Assembly: GCA_022571365.1 (NCBI GenBank) | Contig: JACZXZ010000004.1 | Span: forward strand, 1-64,000 | DNA: 64,000 nt | Direction: 5' to 3' | From: Pseudomonadota bacterium | GTDB lineage: Bacteria; Pseudomonadota; Alphaproteobacteria; G022571365 | Shown: positions 17,732 to 25,149 of the stretch, in pieces | How the letters are laid out: every line of letters begins with the position of its first letter | Position numbering within the stretch: the stretch's first letter is position 1 | Made by a program: the position numbers and the translations under genes | Notes under the pieces: generated by a model | The model's input: only the letters and a program-made list of their open reading frames with translations | Databases searched by the model: none | Told to the model about the DNA's origin: nothing

Positions 17732-17839
17732 GGAGTCGGGGCCGCCCGAGCCTTAAGGACAATCCAGTCGGCCGCCACGACGCGTCTCCGTCGCGTGGCG
17801 CGGCGCAAAGGCGCGTCGCGTGGCGCCGAGACTGCCGGG
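17732..17839. other. Short GC-rich gap after cytochrome c 1
   Basis: It holds imperfect repeats of gcgtcgcgtggcgc-like sequence that could fold, but no gene. The decayed pqqB begins just beyond it on the other strand. Confidence 0.35.
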
Positions 17840-18075
17840 TGCGCCGGTGCGCGCCCCTAATCGCTCAGGCTTGAGGCAGGTTTCGATTCAAAAGAGCCTG
17901 CTAGGCGCAGGCTCGGGCGAGGCGTTGAACGGCAAGCTCGTGGTCCGTTGCCGGCGTCGTGGCGAACGGAGGATGGGGTCTGCGAGGGTGCCGCGGCGCG
18001 GTCGGCCCGCACCCGACGGCTTCAATGCAGGGATCCAACACCCACTGCCGCGCCGAGGACCAAGACCCGAATCAT
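17840..18075 (-). pseudogene. Decayed pqqB downstream of the extra pqqA
   Basis: On the minus strand, directly after the pqqA copy, a frame starts 'MIRVLVLGAAVGVGS' and stops. It aligns with the true PqqB start 'WVLVLGSAAGGGF'. After the stop and a small deletion the match resumes as 'RRVRADRAAAPSQTPSSV' against 'RRVWAGDDAVVPQTQSSV', then 'FNASPE' against 'LNASPD', and fades near 17840. Stops, frameshifts and loss of the metal-site residues make it non-functional. It is the broken twin of pqqB at 23202-24131. Confidence 0.75.
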
Positions 18076-18115
18076 GACAGCCTATGCCCTGGCCTCGCGG
18101 GTGGCGCCGGCCGGA

Positions 18116-18199
18116 TTACAGCTCGGCGCAAGCGTAGCAGTTGATTTCCATCCCGACGGCGATTTCGACGATTTTGGGCTTACGCCAGACTTGCCTCAT
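18116..18199 (-). CDS. pqqA: PqqA precursor peptide, third copy
   Basis: The 27-residue peptide was missed by the track. It is identical to the pqqA at 23067-23156 through 'EIAVGMEINCYACAEL' but ends two residues earlier. The crosslinked Glu and Tyr (E-x-x-x-Y) are present, and the gene keeps a gggaggtcac binding site. It lies in the left arm of an inverted repeat and is followed by a decayed pqqB. It could still supply precursor peptide in trans if transcribed. Confidence 0.8.
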   Translation of the reverse strand: MRQVWRKPKIVEIAVGMEINCYACAEL

Positions 18200-18548
18200 C
18201 GTGACCTCCCTATTTCCCTATATCTTCGTTCTTCGGGCTTCGGAATTTCCGAAGCCGCGACAAGCGCATTATCTACGCGAAGCGGGATGCAATGCAAGGG
18301 ATTATAATGACACACCGACCCGGCGGCCCCGGAGGGCCGAGTCGCCGGAGGACCTAAGCGCATCGCCTCGTTGGTGCGAGGCCGGATCACACGCCAGGGG
18401 CGTGGCCCGCTCGAAGAATTGAGCCGAGGGGGATGCCCGTGGGAGGCGCTGGGCATGATCTTTTTCCCTGTCGCCGCCGCCCGGACAAGCGCTGTTCCCG
18501 ACCCCTGCATCGGCCGCAGCCGCGCCGGTTCCGGCGGTTGGGCCCTGG
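18200..18548. repeat. Inverted repeat, left arm (upstream region of pqqA copy 3)
   Basis: Together with pqqA (from 18116) this region is an inverted copy of about 22735-23150. Similarity covers the pqqA upstream region and the sequence encoding the N-terminus of the ABC binding protein. It contains the perfect 19-bp palindrome gcttcggaatttccgaagc at 18237-18255 between promoter and pqqA; the right arm has a related site. Point differences and small indels show the arms are not newly made. Expression toward pqqA could use ttgcat and tagata elements read on the minus strand. Confidence 0.7.
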
Positions 18549-18557
18549 CCTCGGGCG

Positions 18558-18676
18558 CGGTCATCGCCGAGGTGGCGGTGGATCTTCCCCGCGACCGGCG
18601 CGCCGATGATGCGATAGAAGCCTTCCGCGCCGGGCTCCTGCGCCAAAACCAGGCCCTGCTCGGCACCCCAGGGTGA
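18558..18676 (+). pseudogene. 3' remnant of a NitT/TauT-type ABC ATPase gene
   Basis: The sequence encodes 'VIAEVAVDLPRDRRAD' and 'LRQNQAL' and ends at a TGA. It closely matches the last 38 codons of the ATPase gene at 14203-14961, with nearly 50 identical bases at the start. It is fused in frame to the inverted-repeat arm, producing the 101-codon ORF at 18371-18676, which encodes a chimera and is unlikely to be functional. It marks a junction where a copy of the ABC operon end was joined to pqqA upstream DNA. Confidence 0.75.
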
Positions 18677-18713
18677 CGGCCTGGCGACCAGGCCTGCTCC
18701 CTTCCGCGCGGCA

Positions 18714-19523
18714 TTAGCCGGTAGTGACGGTCTTGCGGCTCATCATTCCCCGGGCCGGGTTATAGCCGTAGATGGCCAGTCCCACGAAGAGCGCCAGCAC
18801 GCCCACGGTGATAAGCAGCGAGAGGAAGTTAACCTGCCCGTAGAGGGCGAAGCGGATGGTTTCCACCGCATGGGTGAAGGGGTTGGCCAAACAGATCTGG
18901 TAGAGCAGCAGGCTCGACTCCTTCATTTTCCACAGCGGATACAGCGCCGAGGACAGGAAGAACATGGGGAAGATCACGAAGTTCATGATCCCGGCGAAGT
19001 TCTCGAGCTGCTTGATGACCGAGGACAGCAGCATGCCGAGCCCGCCCAGCATGAGGCCCGAAACCACCAGGGCCGGAAACAGGGTCAAATAGCCGAGGGG
19101 CGGCATCTCGATCCCGAAGAAGTAGGCGATCAGAAGAAAGGCATACACCTGGAGGATCGAGACGAAGGCGCCGGCGAGGAGTTTGCACATAAGCAGGTAC
19201 CAGCGTGGCAAGGGACTGACCAGCAGGGTGCGCATGCTGCCCATCTCGCGGTCGTAGACCATGGAGAGCGAACTTTGCATGCCGTTGAAGAGCTGGATCA
19301 TGCCGATCAGCCCGGGGATGATATAGACCTCGAAGGTCACATAGGTCTCATAGGGCGGGATGATGGAGAGGCCGAGGGCGGCGCGGAACCCGGCGGCGAA
19401 GACCAGCAGCCAGACCAGGGGCCTGACCAGCGCCGCAACGAAGCGTTCGCGCTGGTGCACGAAGCGCAGCGCCTCGCGCGACACGATACCCAGGAAGCAG
19501 CGATAGTAATGGGTGGCCGTCAC
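18714..19523 (-). CDS. pedC: ABC transporter permease, PQQ-alcohol-dehydrogenase-associated (PedC type)
   Basis: The 269-residue ABC-2-type membrane protein has about six helices. The segments 'YVTFEVYIIPGLIGMIQLFNG' and 'MVYDREMGSMRTLLVSPLPR' are typical of export-type permeases, and the order and neighbours match the permease that accompanies PQQ alcohol dehydrogenases. It overlaps the ATPase gene by 4 bp. In Pseudomonas putida the ped ABC genes, and in Methylorubrum the related lut genes, support lanthanide-dependent alcohol oxidation; the transport direction and cargo here are inferred. Confidence 0.82.
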   Translation of the reverse strand: MTATHYYRCFLGIVSREALRFVHQRERFVAALVRPLVWLLVFAAGFRAALGLSIIPPYETYVTFEVYIIPGLIGMIQLFNGMQSSLSMVYDREMGSMRTLLVSPLPRWYLLMCKLLAGAFVSILQVYAFLLIAYFFGIEMPPLGYLTLFPALVVSGLMLGGLGMLLSSVIKQLENFAGIMNFVIFPMFFLSSALYPLWKMKESSLLLYQICLANPFTHAVETIRFALYGQVNFLSLLITVGVLALFVGLAIYGYNPARGMMSRKTVTTG

Positions 19524-20305
19524 GGCCCCGAGTCCGCCTCATCGCCGGTGAGAACGTCGAATGCCTCGCCGACGCTATTCACCCCGGCGGCTCGGTTGAC
19601 GTCGTTGACGCTGCCCTGTGCCCGGATCAAGCCCTTGTGCAGCATGATGACGCGGTCGTCGTCGAACACCTCGTCGATCAGATGGGTCGCCCACAGCACG
19701 GCGATGCCGTCCTCGCGGCATAGGCGGTGTACATGCTCGACGATCCCCCGGCGGGTGGGCACGTCGAGACCCACCGTGGGCTCGTCCAGCAGGAGCACCC
19801 GCGGGCGGTGCAAAAGCGCGCGGGCGATCTCCACCCGCCGCCGGTGGCCGCCGTTGAGCCGCCGCACCTTCTCCCCCCGCCGCTCATACATCCCGAGGCG
19901 GGTCAGCTCGGTCTCGATGCGATGTTGCGCCTCCTGCCGCCCCATGCCGTGGAGGGCGGCGTGGTAAAGAAGGTTGTGCCGCACCGTCAGGTCGAGATCC
20001 AGGGTCGGCTGCTGGAACACCACGCCGATCTGGGCCAGGGCCCGCGTCGGCCGCCGGCGCACATCCGCGCCTTTGATCCGGATCGTGCCATTGCGGCTCT
20101 CGTAGAGATGGGTGATGAGCGAGAACAGCGTGGTCTTGCCGGCACCGTTGGGGCCCAGGAGGACGACGAACTCCCCCGGCTGGATGGCGAATGAGATCTC
20201 TTCAAGGGCGAAGCGGTTGCCGAAGCTGTAGCTGAGCCCCGCTACCTCGAGGGCGGCGCCATCCGTCGCATCCGCCGCCAGGTTGCCGCGCGCCTGCTCC
20301 GTCAC
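19520..20305 (-). CDS. pedB: ABC transporter ATP-binding protein, PQQ-alcohol-dehydrogenase-associated (PedB type)
   Basis: This is an ATPase of about 261 residues. Walker A is 'GPNGAGKTT', the Q-loop is 'FQQPTLDLDLTVRHN', the signature is 'RLNGGHRRRVEIARAL' (NGGH in place of SGGQ), and Walker B is 'VLLLDEPTVGLD'. I chose the GTG at 20305 because it has a perfect gggagg site, while the track start at 20356 adds 17 unlikely residues. It partners the ABC-2 permease downstream and follows the beta-propeller gene in the same operon. Confidence 0.86.
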   Translation of the reverse strand: MTEQARGNLAADATDGAALEVAGLSYSFGNRFALEEISFAIQPGEFVVLLGPNGAGKTTLFSLITHLYESRNGTIRIKGADVRRRPTRALAQIGVVFQQPTLDLDLTVRHNLLYHAALHGMGRQEAQHRIETELTRLGMYERRGEKVRRLNGGHRRRVEIARALLHRPRVLLLDEPTVGLDVPTRRGIVEHVHRLCREDGIAVLWATHLIDEVFDDDRVIMLHKGLIRAQGSVNDVNRAAGVNSVGEAFDVLTGDEADSGP

Positions 20306-20387
20306 GGGCGTGCCTCCCGCTGCCCTGGCCGGCCGGGGCGCTGCCGTCCAGCCCACCGGGGCCGGCGGTGTCCTGCGCCCGACCGGC

Positions 20388-21410
20388 TCATGGCCTGACC
20401 GCGACGCCCCAGGGAAAGCGCCCCACGGTGATGGATTTGGTCACCTTTAGCCGCCCAACGTCGATCACCGAAACGTCGTTGCTGCGTCCGTTGGTGGTGA
20501 ACAGCAGCGACTCGTCGGGGCTGAAGGCGAGCTGCCACACCCGCTGGCCGACAAGCAGGTAGTCCTCCACCTCGTATGTGCGGGCGTCGATCACCGCCAC
20601 CCGGTTGGCCGGGCCGAGCGCGACGAAGGCCCATCTCCCATCGGAGGTGAGCCGCACGCCCACCGGCTGGATGCCCTCCCGCGAGATGCCTGGGATCGAA
20701 AACCCGATGACCTTGACGATCTCGCGCGTGGCCGCGTCGATGACGCTGACCGTTCCGCCGACCTCCGAGCTCACCCATAGATAGCGGCCGTCGTGATTGA
20801 ACTGGGCATAACGGGGGCGTGCGTCGACCAGCACGTTGCTCACTATCTCCATGGTCTCGGTGTCGATGAAATGGGCCATGTTGGTGGTTTCGGAGGTGTT
20901 GACGAGCCACCTGCCGTCGGGGCTGATGGCCAGGCCCTCGGGCTCCACGCCGACGGGGATTTCGGCCAGCACGGTGCGCTCTTCGATATCCACCACGGTG
21001 ACCAGGTTGTCGTCCTCGTTCGCGATGTAAAGAATGCGGCCGTCGGGATGGAGCACGAACACCTCGGGGTCGGGGCCGGAAGGAATCTCACCCACCACGG
21101 TCAGGGTTTCCAGATCCAGCACCTGCACCGTGTCGTCGTCGCTGGCGCAAATGTAAAGTTGGCGGTTGTCGGCGCTGAAGCCGATCCCGCGCGGTCGCCG
21201 CCCGACCGGCACCGTCTCCACCACCTCGAGAGTGTCGCCGTCTATGATGCTGATCGTGTTGTCCTTCTCGTTCGAGACGTAGATGGTGATGGCCTCGGCC
21301 GTGGGAAGCGGCGCAATGGCGAAAGCCACAAGAAAAGCCACAAGAGCGGCCAGCACCGACGCGGCTCTTAGGGCTTTCCTTGCTATTCGCGGTTGCGCTT
21401 TGTTTCGCAA
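20388..21410 (-). CDS. Periplasmic YVTN beta-propeller protein, PQQ-catabolism-associated
   Basis: The 340-residue exported protein starts with a signal peptide ('VLAALVAFLVAFAIAPLPTAEA') and contains about seven YVTN-type blades of roughly 42 residues, for example 'IYVSNEKDNTISIIDGDTLE' and 'RPRGIGFSADNRQLYI'. It corresponds to the beta-propeller that co-occurs with PQQ-dependent alcohol catabolism (PedA2-like). The start is TTG at 21410 with a gaggaga site nine bases upstream. It may bind the transported ligand or assist dehydrogenase maturation in the periplasm; this is inferred. Confidence 0.85.
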   Translation of the reverse strand: MRNKAQPRIARKALRAASVLAALVAFLVAFAIAPLPTAEAITIYVSNEKDNTISIIDGDTLEVVETVPVGRRPRGIGFSADNRQLYICASDDDTVQVLDLETLTVVGEIPSGPDPEVFVLHPDGRILYIANEDDNLVTVVDIEERTVLAEIPVGVEPEGLAISPDGRWLVNTSETTNMAHFIDTETMEIVSNVLVDARPRYAQFNHDGRYLWVSSEVGGTVSVIDAATREIVKVIGFSIPGISREGIQPVGVRLTSDGRWAFVALGPANRVAVIDARTYEVEDYLLVGQRVWQLAFSPDESLLFTTNGRSNDVSVIDVGRLKVTKSITVGRFPWGVAVRP

Positions 21411-21535
21411 AGCGCTGTCTCCTCTTGGCTAGTTCCTCCCGTCACAGGAGGTTGATTCGACGAAGATGGGCGCCGAAAGCATCGGGACAATTTACCACAA
21501 ACACGTCCGATGCGTGGACCTGTCATTCGATTGCG

Positions 21536-22798
21536 TTAATCCAGCTCACAGCCTGACTCAGGCCGGTCATAGCCAAGGGTGTCGAGCTCGGTGTACTGGT
21601 GGAGGAACCCTCTCTGGGGCGAGACCGAAACCAGGGTCCTTGGCGCCGCGAGCAGAACCGGCTGGCGTAGCTGCCCGTTCCAGGGACGGAAGGAGAGCGC
21701 CACGCCCTTGAACGCGGCGAGGGCAAACTCGGGTCCGCGCAGATATGCCGCCACCTTGTCGAACGCCGTGGATTGGGCCCGCGTCGCGGCCTCGCCGATG
21801 ACCCGCACCGCCGCCCATACCGCGTGGTCGAGCGGAGTCATCCAGCGCCCGACCAGCTTGTGGAACCGCCTCTGGAGTTGCCATCCGCCCCATTGCTCAT
21901 GGGTGCGGTGCCACATGGTCGGCACCAGGCCCTGGGTGCCGGCCACCAGCCTGGGCTCCCAGGTGCGATAGATCAGGTACTCGCCGAACTCGCCGATCTC
22001 GTCGGCGACGATCAGGACGTCATAGTCGATCCCCTGGGTGAAGACCGGCATCTCCGCCTGGGCGGTACGTCTGGCGTCGGGACCATAGTCCCAGACCTTT
22101 TCGGCTACGATCTTGCCGCCGAAGCGCCCGGCGGCGCGCCGCACCGCGGCGGCGAACAGCCGGTCTTCATCCCGCCGCCCCACCACCAGGAACCATTTGC
22201 GCCACTTCTTCCAAATCAGATACTGCGCCAGCGCGTCGGCCAGCATGGCGCGGCTGGGCAGGATGTGCAGGACGTTGGGGCGACAGTCGGCGTTGCGCAA
22301 GGTGTCGTCGGACGCACCGGCGTTGTAGATCAGAACCCCCTGCGCCTCGGGCAAATCGGCGAGCTTGAGTAGCTTGTCCGTGGGCAGGTTGGTGATGACA
22401 TGGCGATAGCCTTGCCCCACCAACTCGCGGAACGCCGCCACCATGTCGCCGTCGACGGGCACCACGACTTCGAAAAATTCGAACTTCTGGTTGGTGAATT
22501 GGCCGGTGGTGTTGTTGTCGGCGATCGCCAAGCGGCCGCCCTGAAGGCCTTCATCCTGCGGGGGTTCGTCGAGACCGTAGATCACCGATGGGCGCTCCAC
22601 CTCTTGGGTGAAGTAGACGATGCGCAGGGTCTCGACGTCCTCCTCCGCGGCCGCCGGGGGCAAACCCAGATACAGCAGAGCCAACGACGCGACGATGCCA
22701 CGGATCAGAGCCCAACCGCCGGAACCGGCGCGGCTGCGGCCGGCGCAGAGACCGGGATCAGCGCTTGTCCGTGCGGTAGCGACAGGGAAAAAGATCAT
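21536..22798 (-). CDS. ABC transporter substrate-binding protein, PQQ-dependent alcohol dehydrogenase system
   Basis: This periplasmic binding protein of about 420 residues resembles the branched-chain type-I fold; 'LRIVYFTQEVERPSVIYGLD' opens the mature domain and 'FLVVGRRDEDRLFAAAVRRA' lies mid-protein. It matches the binding protein found with PQQ alcohol dehydrogenases (PedA1-like). The N-terminus is unclear: the ATG at 22798 gives an odd glycine-rich leader before the hydrophobic segment 'GIVASLALLYLGLPPAAAEE', and no ATG, GTG or TTG sits nearer. The leader lies in the inverted-repeat arm. The track start at 23092 adds promoter-region sequence. It heads the minus-strand operon. Confidence 0.8.
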   Translation of the reverse strand: MIFFPVATARTSADPGLCAGRSRAGSGGWALIRGIVASLALLYLGLPPAAAEEDVETLRIVYFTQEVERPSVIYGLDEPPQDEGLQGGRLAIADNNTTGQFTNQKFEFFEVVVPVDGDMVAAFRELVGQGYRHVITNLPTDKLLKLADLPEAQGVLIYNAGASDDTLRNADCRPNVLHILPSRAMLADALAQYLIWKKWRKWFLVVGRRDEDRLFAAAVRRAAGRFGGKIVAEKVWDYGPDARRTAQAEMPVFTQGIDYDVLIVADEIGEFGEYLIYRTWEPRLVAGTQGLVPTMWHRTHEQWGGWQLQRRFHKLVGRWMTPLDHAVWAAVRVIGEAATRAQSTAFDKVAAYLRGPEFALAAFKGVALSFRPWNGQLRQPVLLAAPRTLVSVSPQRGFLHQYTELDTLGYDRPESGCELD

Positions 22799-23066
22799 GT
22801 CCCAACGCCTCCCATGGGAATCTTCCTGGTCTCGATTCTTCGAGTGGGCCACGCCCCTGGCGTATGATCCGGCCTCGCACCAACGAGGCGATGCGCTGGT
22901 CCTTCGGCGACTCGGCCCCCTGGAGCCGCCGGGTCGGTATGTCATATAATCCCTTGCATTGCATCCCGCTTCGCATAGATAATGCGTCTGTCGCGCCTTC
23001 GGAAATTCCAAGGTTCGGAAATTTCGAGGAATGAAGATAGAGGAATGAAGATATAGGGAGGATACA
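22735..23066. promoter_or_regulatory. Inverted repeat right arm and divergent pqqA / ABC operon promoter region
   Basis: This region is the counterpart of 18200-18548. Toward pqqA it has a plausible promoter, ttgcat at 22954-22959 and gataat at 22978-22983 (18-bp spacer), then ccttcggaaattccaagg at 22996-23013, an imperfect palindrome near the expected transcript start. A leader with two copies of aggaatgaagata and a tagggagg binding site follows. The left arm carries a perfect version of the palindrome, so it is probably an operator or leader hairpin shared by both pqqA copies. The ABC operon must start within the same region. Confidence 0.55.
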
Positions 23067-23156
23067 ATGAGGCAAGTCTGGCGTAAGCCCAAGATCGTCG
23101 AGATCGCCGTCGGGATGGAGATTAACTGCTACGCTTGCGCCGAGCTAGACACCTAG
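23067..23156 (+). CDS. pqqA: PqqA precursor peptide (set 2, Methylobacterium-like type)
   Basis: The 29-residue peptide, too short for the track, ends 'EIAVGMEINCYACAELDT'. The Glu and Tyr of the E-x-x-x-Y core (Glu18, Tyr22) are the residues joined into PQQ. The 'VGMEINCY' context resembles methylotroph PqqA and differs from set 1. It has a tagggagg site and heads the full pqqABCDE operon, 45 bp before pqqB. Confidence 0.92.
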   Translation: MRQVWRKPKIVEIAVGMEINCYACAELDT

Positions 23157-23201
23157 ACATATGCCCGACCAGCGGGAAGCGGGCAATCGTGGAAGGGCGT
23201 A

Positions 23202-24131
23202 GTGTGGGTGCTCGTTTTGGGCTCGGCCGCAGGCGGCGGCTTTCCTCAGTGGAACTGTAACTGCTTAAACTGCCGGCGTGTCTGGGCCGGGGACGACGCG
23301 GTTGTGCCCCAAACACAATCGTCCGTTGCCGTGAGCTCGGGTGACGGCTCGTGGTTTCTTCTGAACGCGTCGCCCGACCTGCGTGAGCAGATTATCAAAA
23401 ATGCCGAGTTGCATCCGCTTGAGGGCAATCGCCACAGCCCGATCGTAGGTGTTGTCCTTACAAATGCTGATGTCGACCACGTGGCCGGGCTGCTGACCCT
23501 GCGGGAAAGGCAGCCGCTGGTGGTATACGGCACCGATAGAGTGCAAAGAGTCCTGAGCGGTAACAGCATTTTCGGCGTGCTCGATCCGGATTTGGTGCGA
23601 CGCCAGACCCTCGAAATCGGAAGTCCGGTATCCCTGACCTTGCCGGACGGGCGGCCCAGCGGCATCGAGGTCGAGGCCCTGGCGGTTCCCGGCAAGGTGG
23701 CCCTGTATCTGGAAGACCCGCAGGCAGGACCGAATTTCGGTTCTGTCACGGAGGACACGATCGGCCTCAGGGTGGCGGAAACGGGGACGGAGCAGGGCTT
23801 CTATTACATCCCGGGCTGCGCGGCCATGACCCCGGAGCTTTGCGAGCGGCTTCGCGGCGCGCGGTTGGTCCTGTTCGATGGGACGCTATGGAAGGACGAC
23901 GAGATGATCACCGCCGGCGTCGGGACGAAAACGGGCAAGCGGATGGGGCATATGAGCATTTCGGGGCCGGACGGAACCCTCGATGCGTTTGCGACTCTCG
24001 GAGTGGAGCGTAAGGTGTTCATACACGTGAACAACACCAATCCCATCTTGCTCCCTGATTCGCCGGAGCGGGCCGCGGTCGAGGCGGCGGGCTGGGTGGT
24101 GGCCTACGACGGCATGGAGATCCGGCTGTGA
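23202..24131 (+). CDS. pqqB: PqqB, PQQ biosynthesis iron-dependent hydroxylase
   Basis: PqqB has a metallo-beta-lactamase fold and hydroxylates the crosslinked Glu-Tyr intermediate. Family features are the N-terminal 'VLVLGSAAGGGFPQWNCNCL', the structural cysteines in 'NCNCLNC', 'LLNASPDLREQI', and 'TNADVDHVAGLLTLRE' with the partial metal motif. 'GHMSISGPDG' and 'VFIHVNNTNPIL' lie near the end. The 309-residue length is normal. The start is GTG at 23202, and the stop overlaps pqqC (GTGA). It is the only intact pqqB in the window. Confidence 0.95.
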   Translation: MWVLVLGSAAGGGFPQWNCNCLNCRRVWAGDDAVVPQTQSSVAVSSGDGSWFLLNASPDLREQIIKNAELHPLEGNRHSPIVGVVLTNADVDHVAGLLTLRERQPLVVYGTDRVQRVLSGNSIFGVLDPDLVRRQTLEIGSPVSLTLPDGRPSGIEVEALAVPGKVALYLEDPQAGPNFGSVTEDTIGLRVAETGTEQGFYYIPGCAAMTPELCERLRGARLVLFDGTLWKDDEMITAGVGTKTGKRMGHMSISGPDGTLDAFATLGVERKVFIHVNNTNPILLPDSPERAAVEAAGWVVAYDGMEIRL

Positions 24132-24865
24132 CGGAGGTGTTGAACCCCGACGAGCTTGAGCGTCGCCTCCGGGAGATTGGGGCGGAGCGCTACCACAACC
24201 ATCACCCGTTTCACAAGTTGCTGCACGCCGGCAAGCTGAACCGCGGGCAGGTCCAGGCTTGGGCGCTCAACCGTTATTATTACCAAAGCCGCATCCCGAT
24301 AAAGGATGCGGCTTTGGTCTCGCGCCTGACCGACCCGGCGCTGCGCCGCGAGTGGCGCCGGCGGATCGTCGACCACGACGGGGAGGCGCCGGATGACGGC
24401 GGCATCGCGCGCTGGTTGACCTTGACCGACGGTCTGGGACTCGACCGCGCTTGCGTGGAATCGACGCGCGGCGTCCTGCCGGCCACCAAGTTCGCCGTCG
24501 ATGCCTATGTTCAGTTTGTCCGCGGGCGCTCCATTCTCGAAGCCATCGCCTCGTCCCTCACCGAGTTGTTCTCGGCCGGCATCATTTCCGAGCGCGTGGC
24601 CGGCATGCTGGCGAACTACTCGTTCGTGGACGAGCAGGCGTTAGCCTATTTCAACGCGCGCTTGACCCAGGCGCCGCGCGACTCTGAGTTCGCGCTCGCC
24701 TATGTGAAGCGCGAGGCGCGCACGCCCGATCAACAGCAGGCGGTGTTGGACGCCCTGGTTTTCAAATGCGATCTGCTGTGGGCGCAGCTCGATGCGCTCT
24801 ACCACGCTTACGTCGAGCCGGGGCACGTTCCCCCGGGGGCCTTCGTGCCGGACGGGGTGGGATGA
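24128..24865 (+). CDS. pqqC: PqqC, pyrroloquinoline-quinone synthase
   Basis: PqqC is the cofactor-free oxidase that performs the final ring closure and oxidation to PQQ. The 245-residue protein contains the family landmarks 'RYHNHHPFHKLLHAGKL', 'QAWALNRYYYQSRIPIKDA', 'IVDHDGE' and 'SLTELFSAGIISERV', and ends 'LLWAQLDALYHAYV'. The GTG start overlaps the pqqB stop and its own stop overlaps pqqD, so translation of the operon is coupled. Both pqqA-D-E sets must share this enzyme. Confidence 0.95.
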   Translation: MTEVLNPDELERRLREIGAERYHNHHPFHKLLHAGKLNRGQVQAWALNRYYYQSRIPIKDAALVSRLTDPALRREWRRRIVDHDGEAPDDGGIARWLTLTDGLGLDRACVESTRGVLPATKFAVDAYVQFVRGRSILEAIASSLTELFSAGIISERVAGMLANYSFVDEQALAYFNARLTQAPRDSEFALAYVKREARTPDQQQAVLDALVFKCDLLWAQLDALYHAYVEPGHVPPGAFVPDGVG

Positions 24866-25149
24866 ACCGCCGCGTGGTCATAGAGCTCACCTCGATGCCG
24901 CGCCTGCCGCGGCACGTCAAGCTGCGCTTTGACAAGCAACGGAATCGCTGGATCATTCTGGCGCCCGAACGCGTGCTCGTGCCCGACGAGATCGCCCTCG
25001 AAGTCGTCAAACGCTGTACCGGCAAGGCCAGTGTGGCGGCCGTCGTCGAAGACCTTGCCGCAAGCTTCGACGCCCCGCGCGAGGAGATCGAATCAGACGT
25101 GACCCGTCTTCTCCAAGACCTCGCCGACAAGGGATTCGTGGTGACATGA
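24862..25149 (+). CDS. pqqD: PqqD, PqqA-binding chaperone (set 2)
   Basis: This is a canonical PqqD of 95 residues: '[20 protein letters not shown]' then '[20 protein letters not shown]' and a C-terminal 'DLADKGFVV'. It binds the PqqA leader for PqqE. The ATG at 24862 overlaps the pqqC stop and the gene overlaps pqqE in the same way. The track start upstream is a shadow of pqqC. It shares only the core pattern with the set-1 PqqD. Confidence 0.94.
   Translation: MNRRVVIELTSMPRLPRHVKLRFDKQRNRWIILAPERVLVPDEIALEVVKRCTGKASVAAVVEDLAASFDAPREEIESDVTRLLQDLADKGFVVT

Noticed and set aside
18371-18676. 101-codon ORF as a real gene
   Set aside because: It is a fusion of promoter-region DNA with the tail of an ABC ATPase, not a coherent protein.
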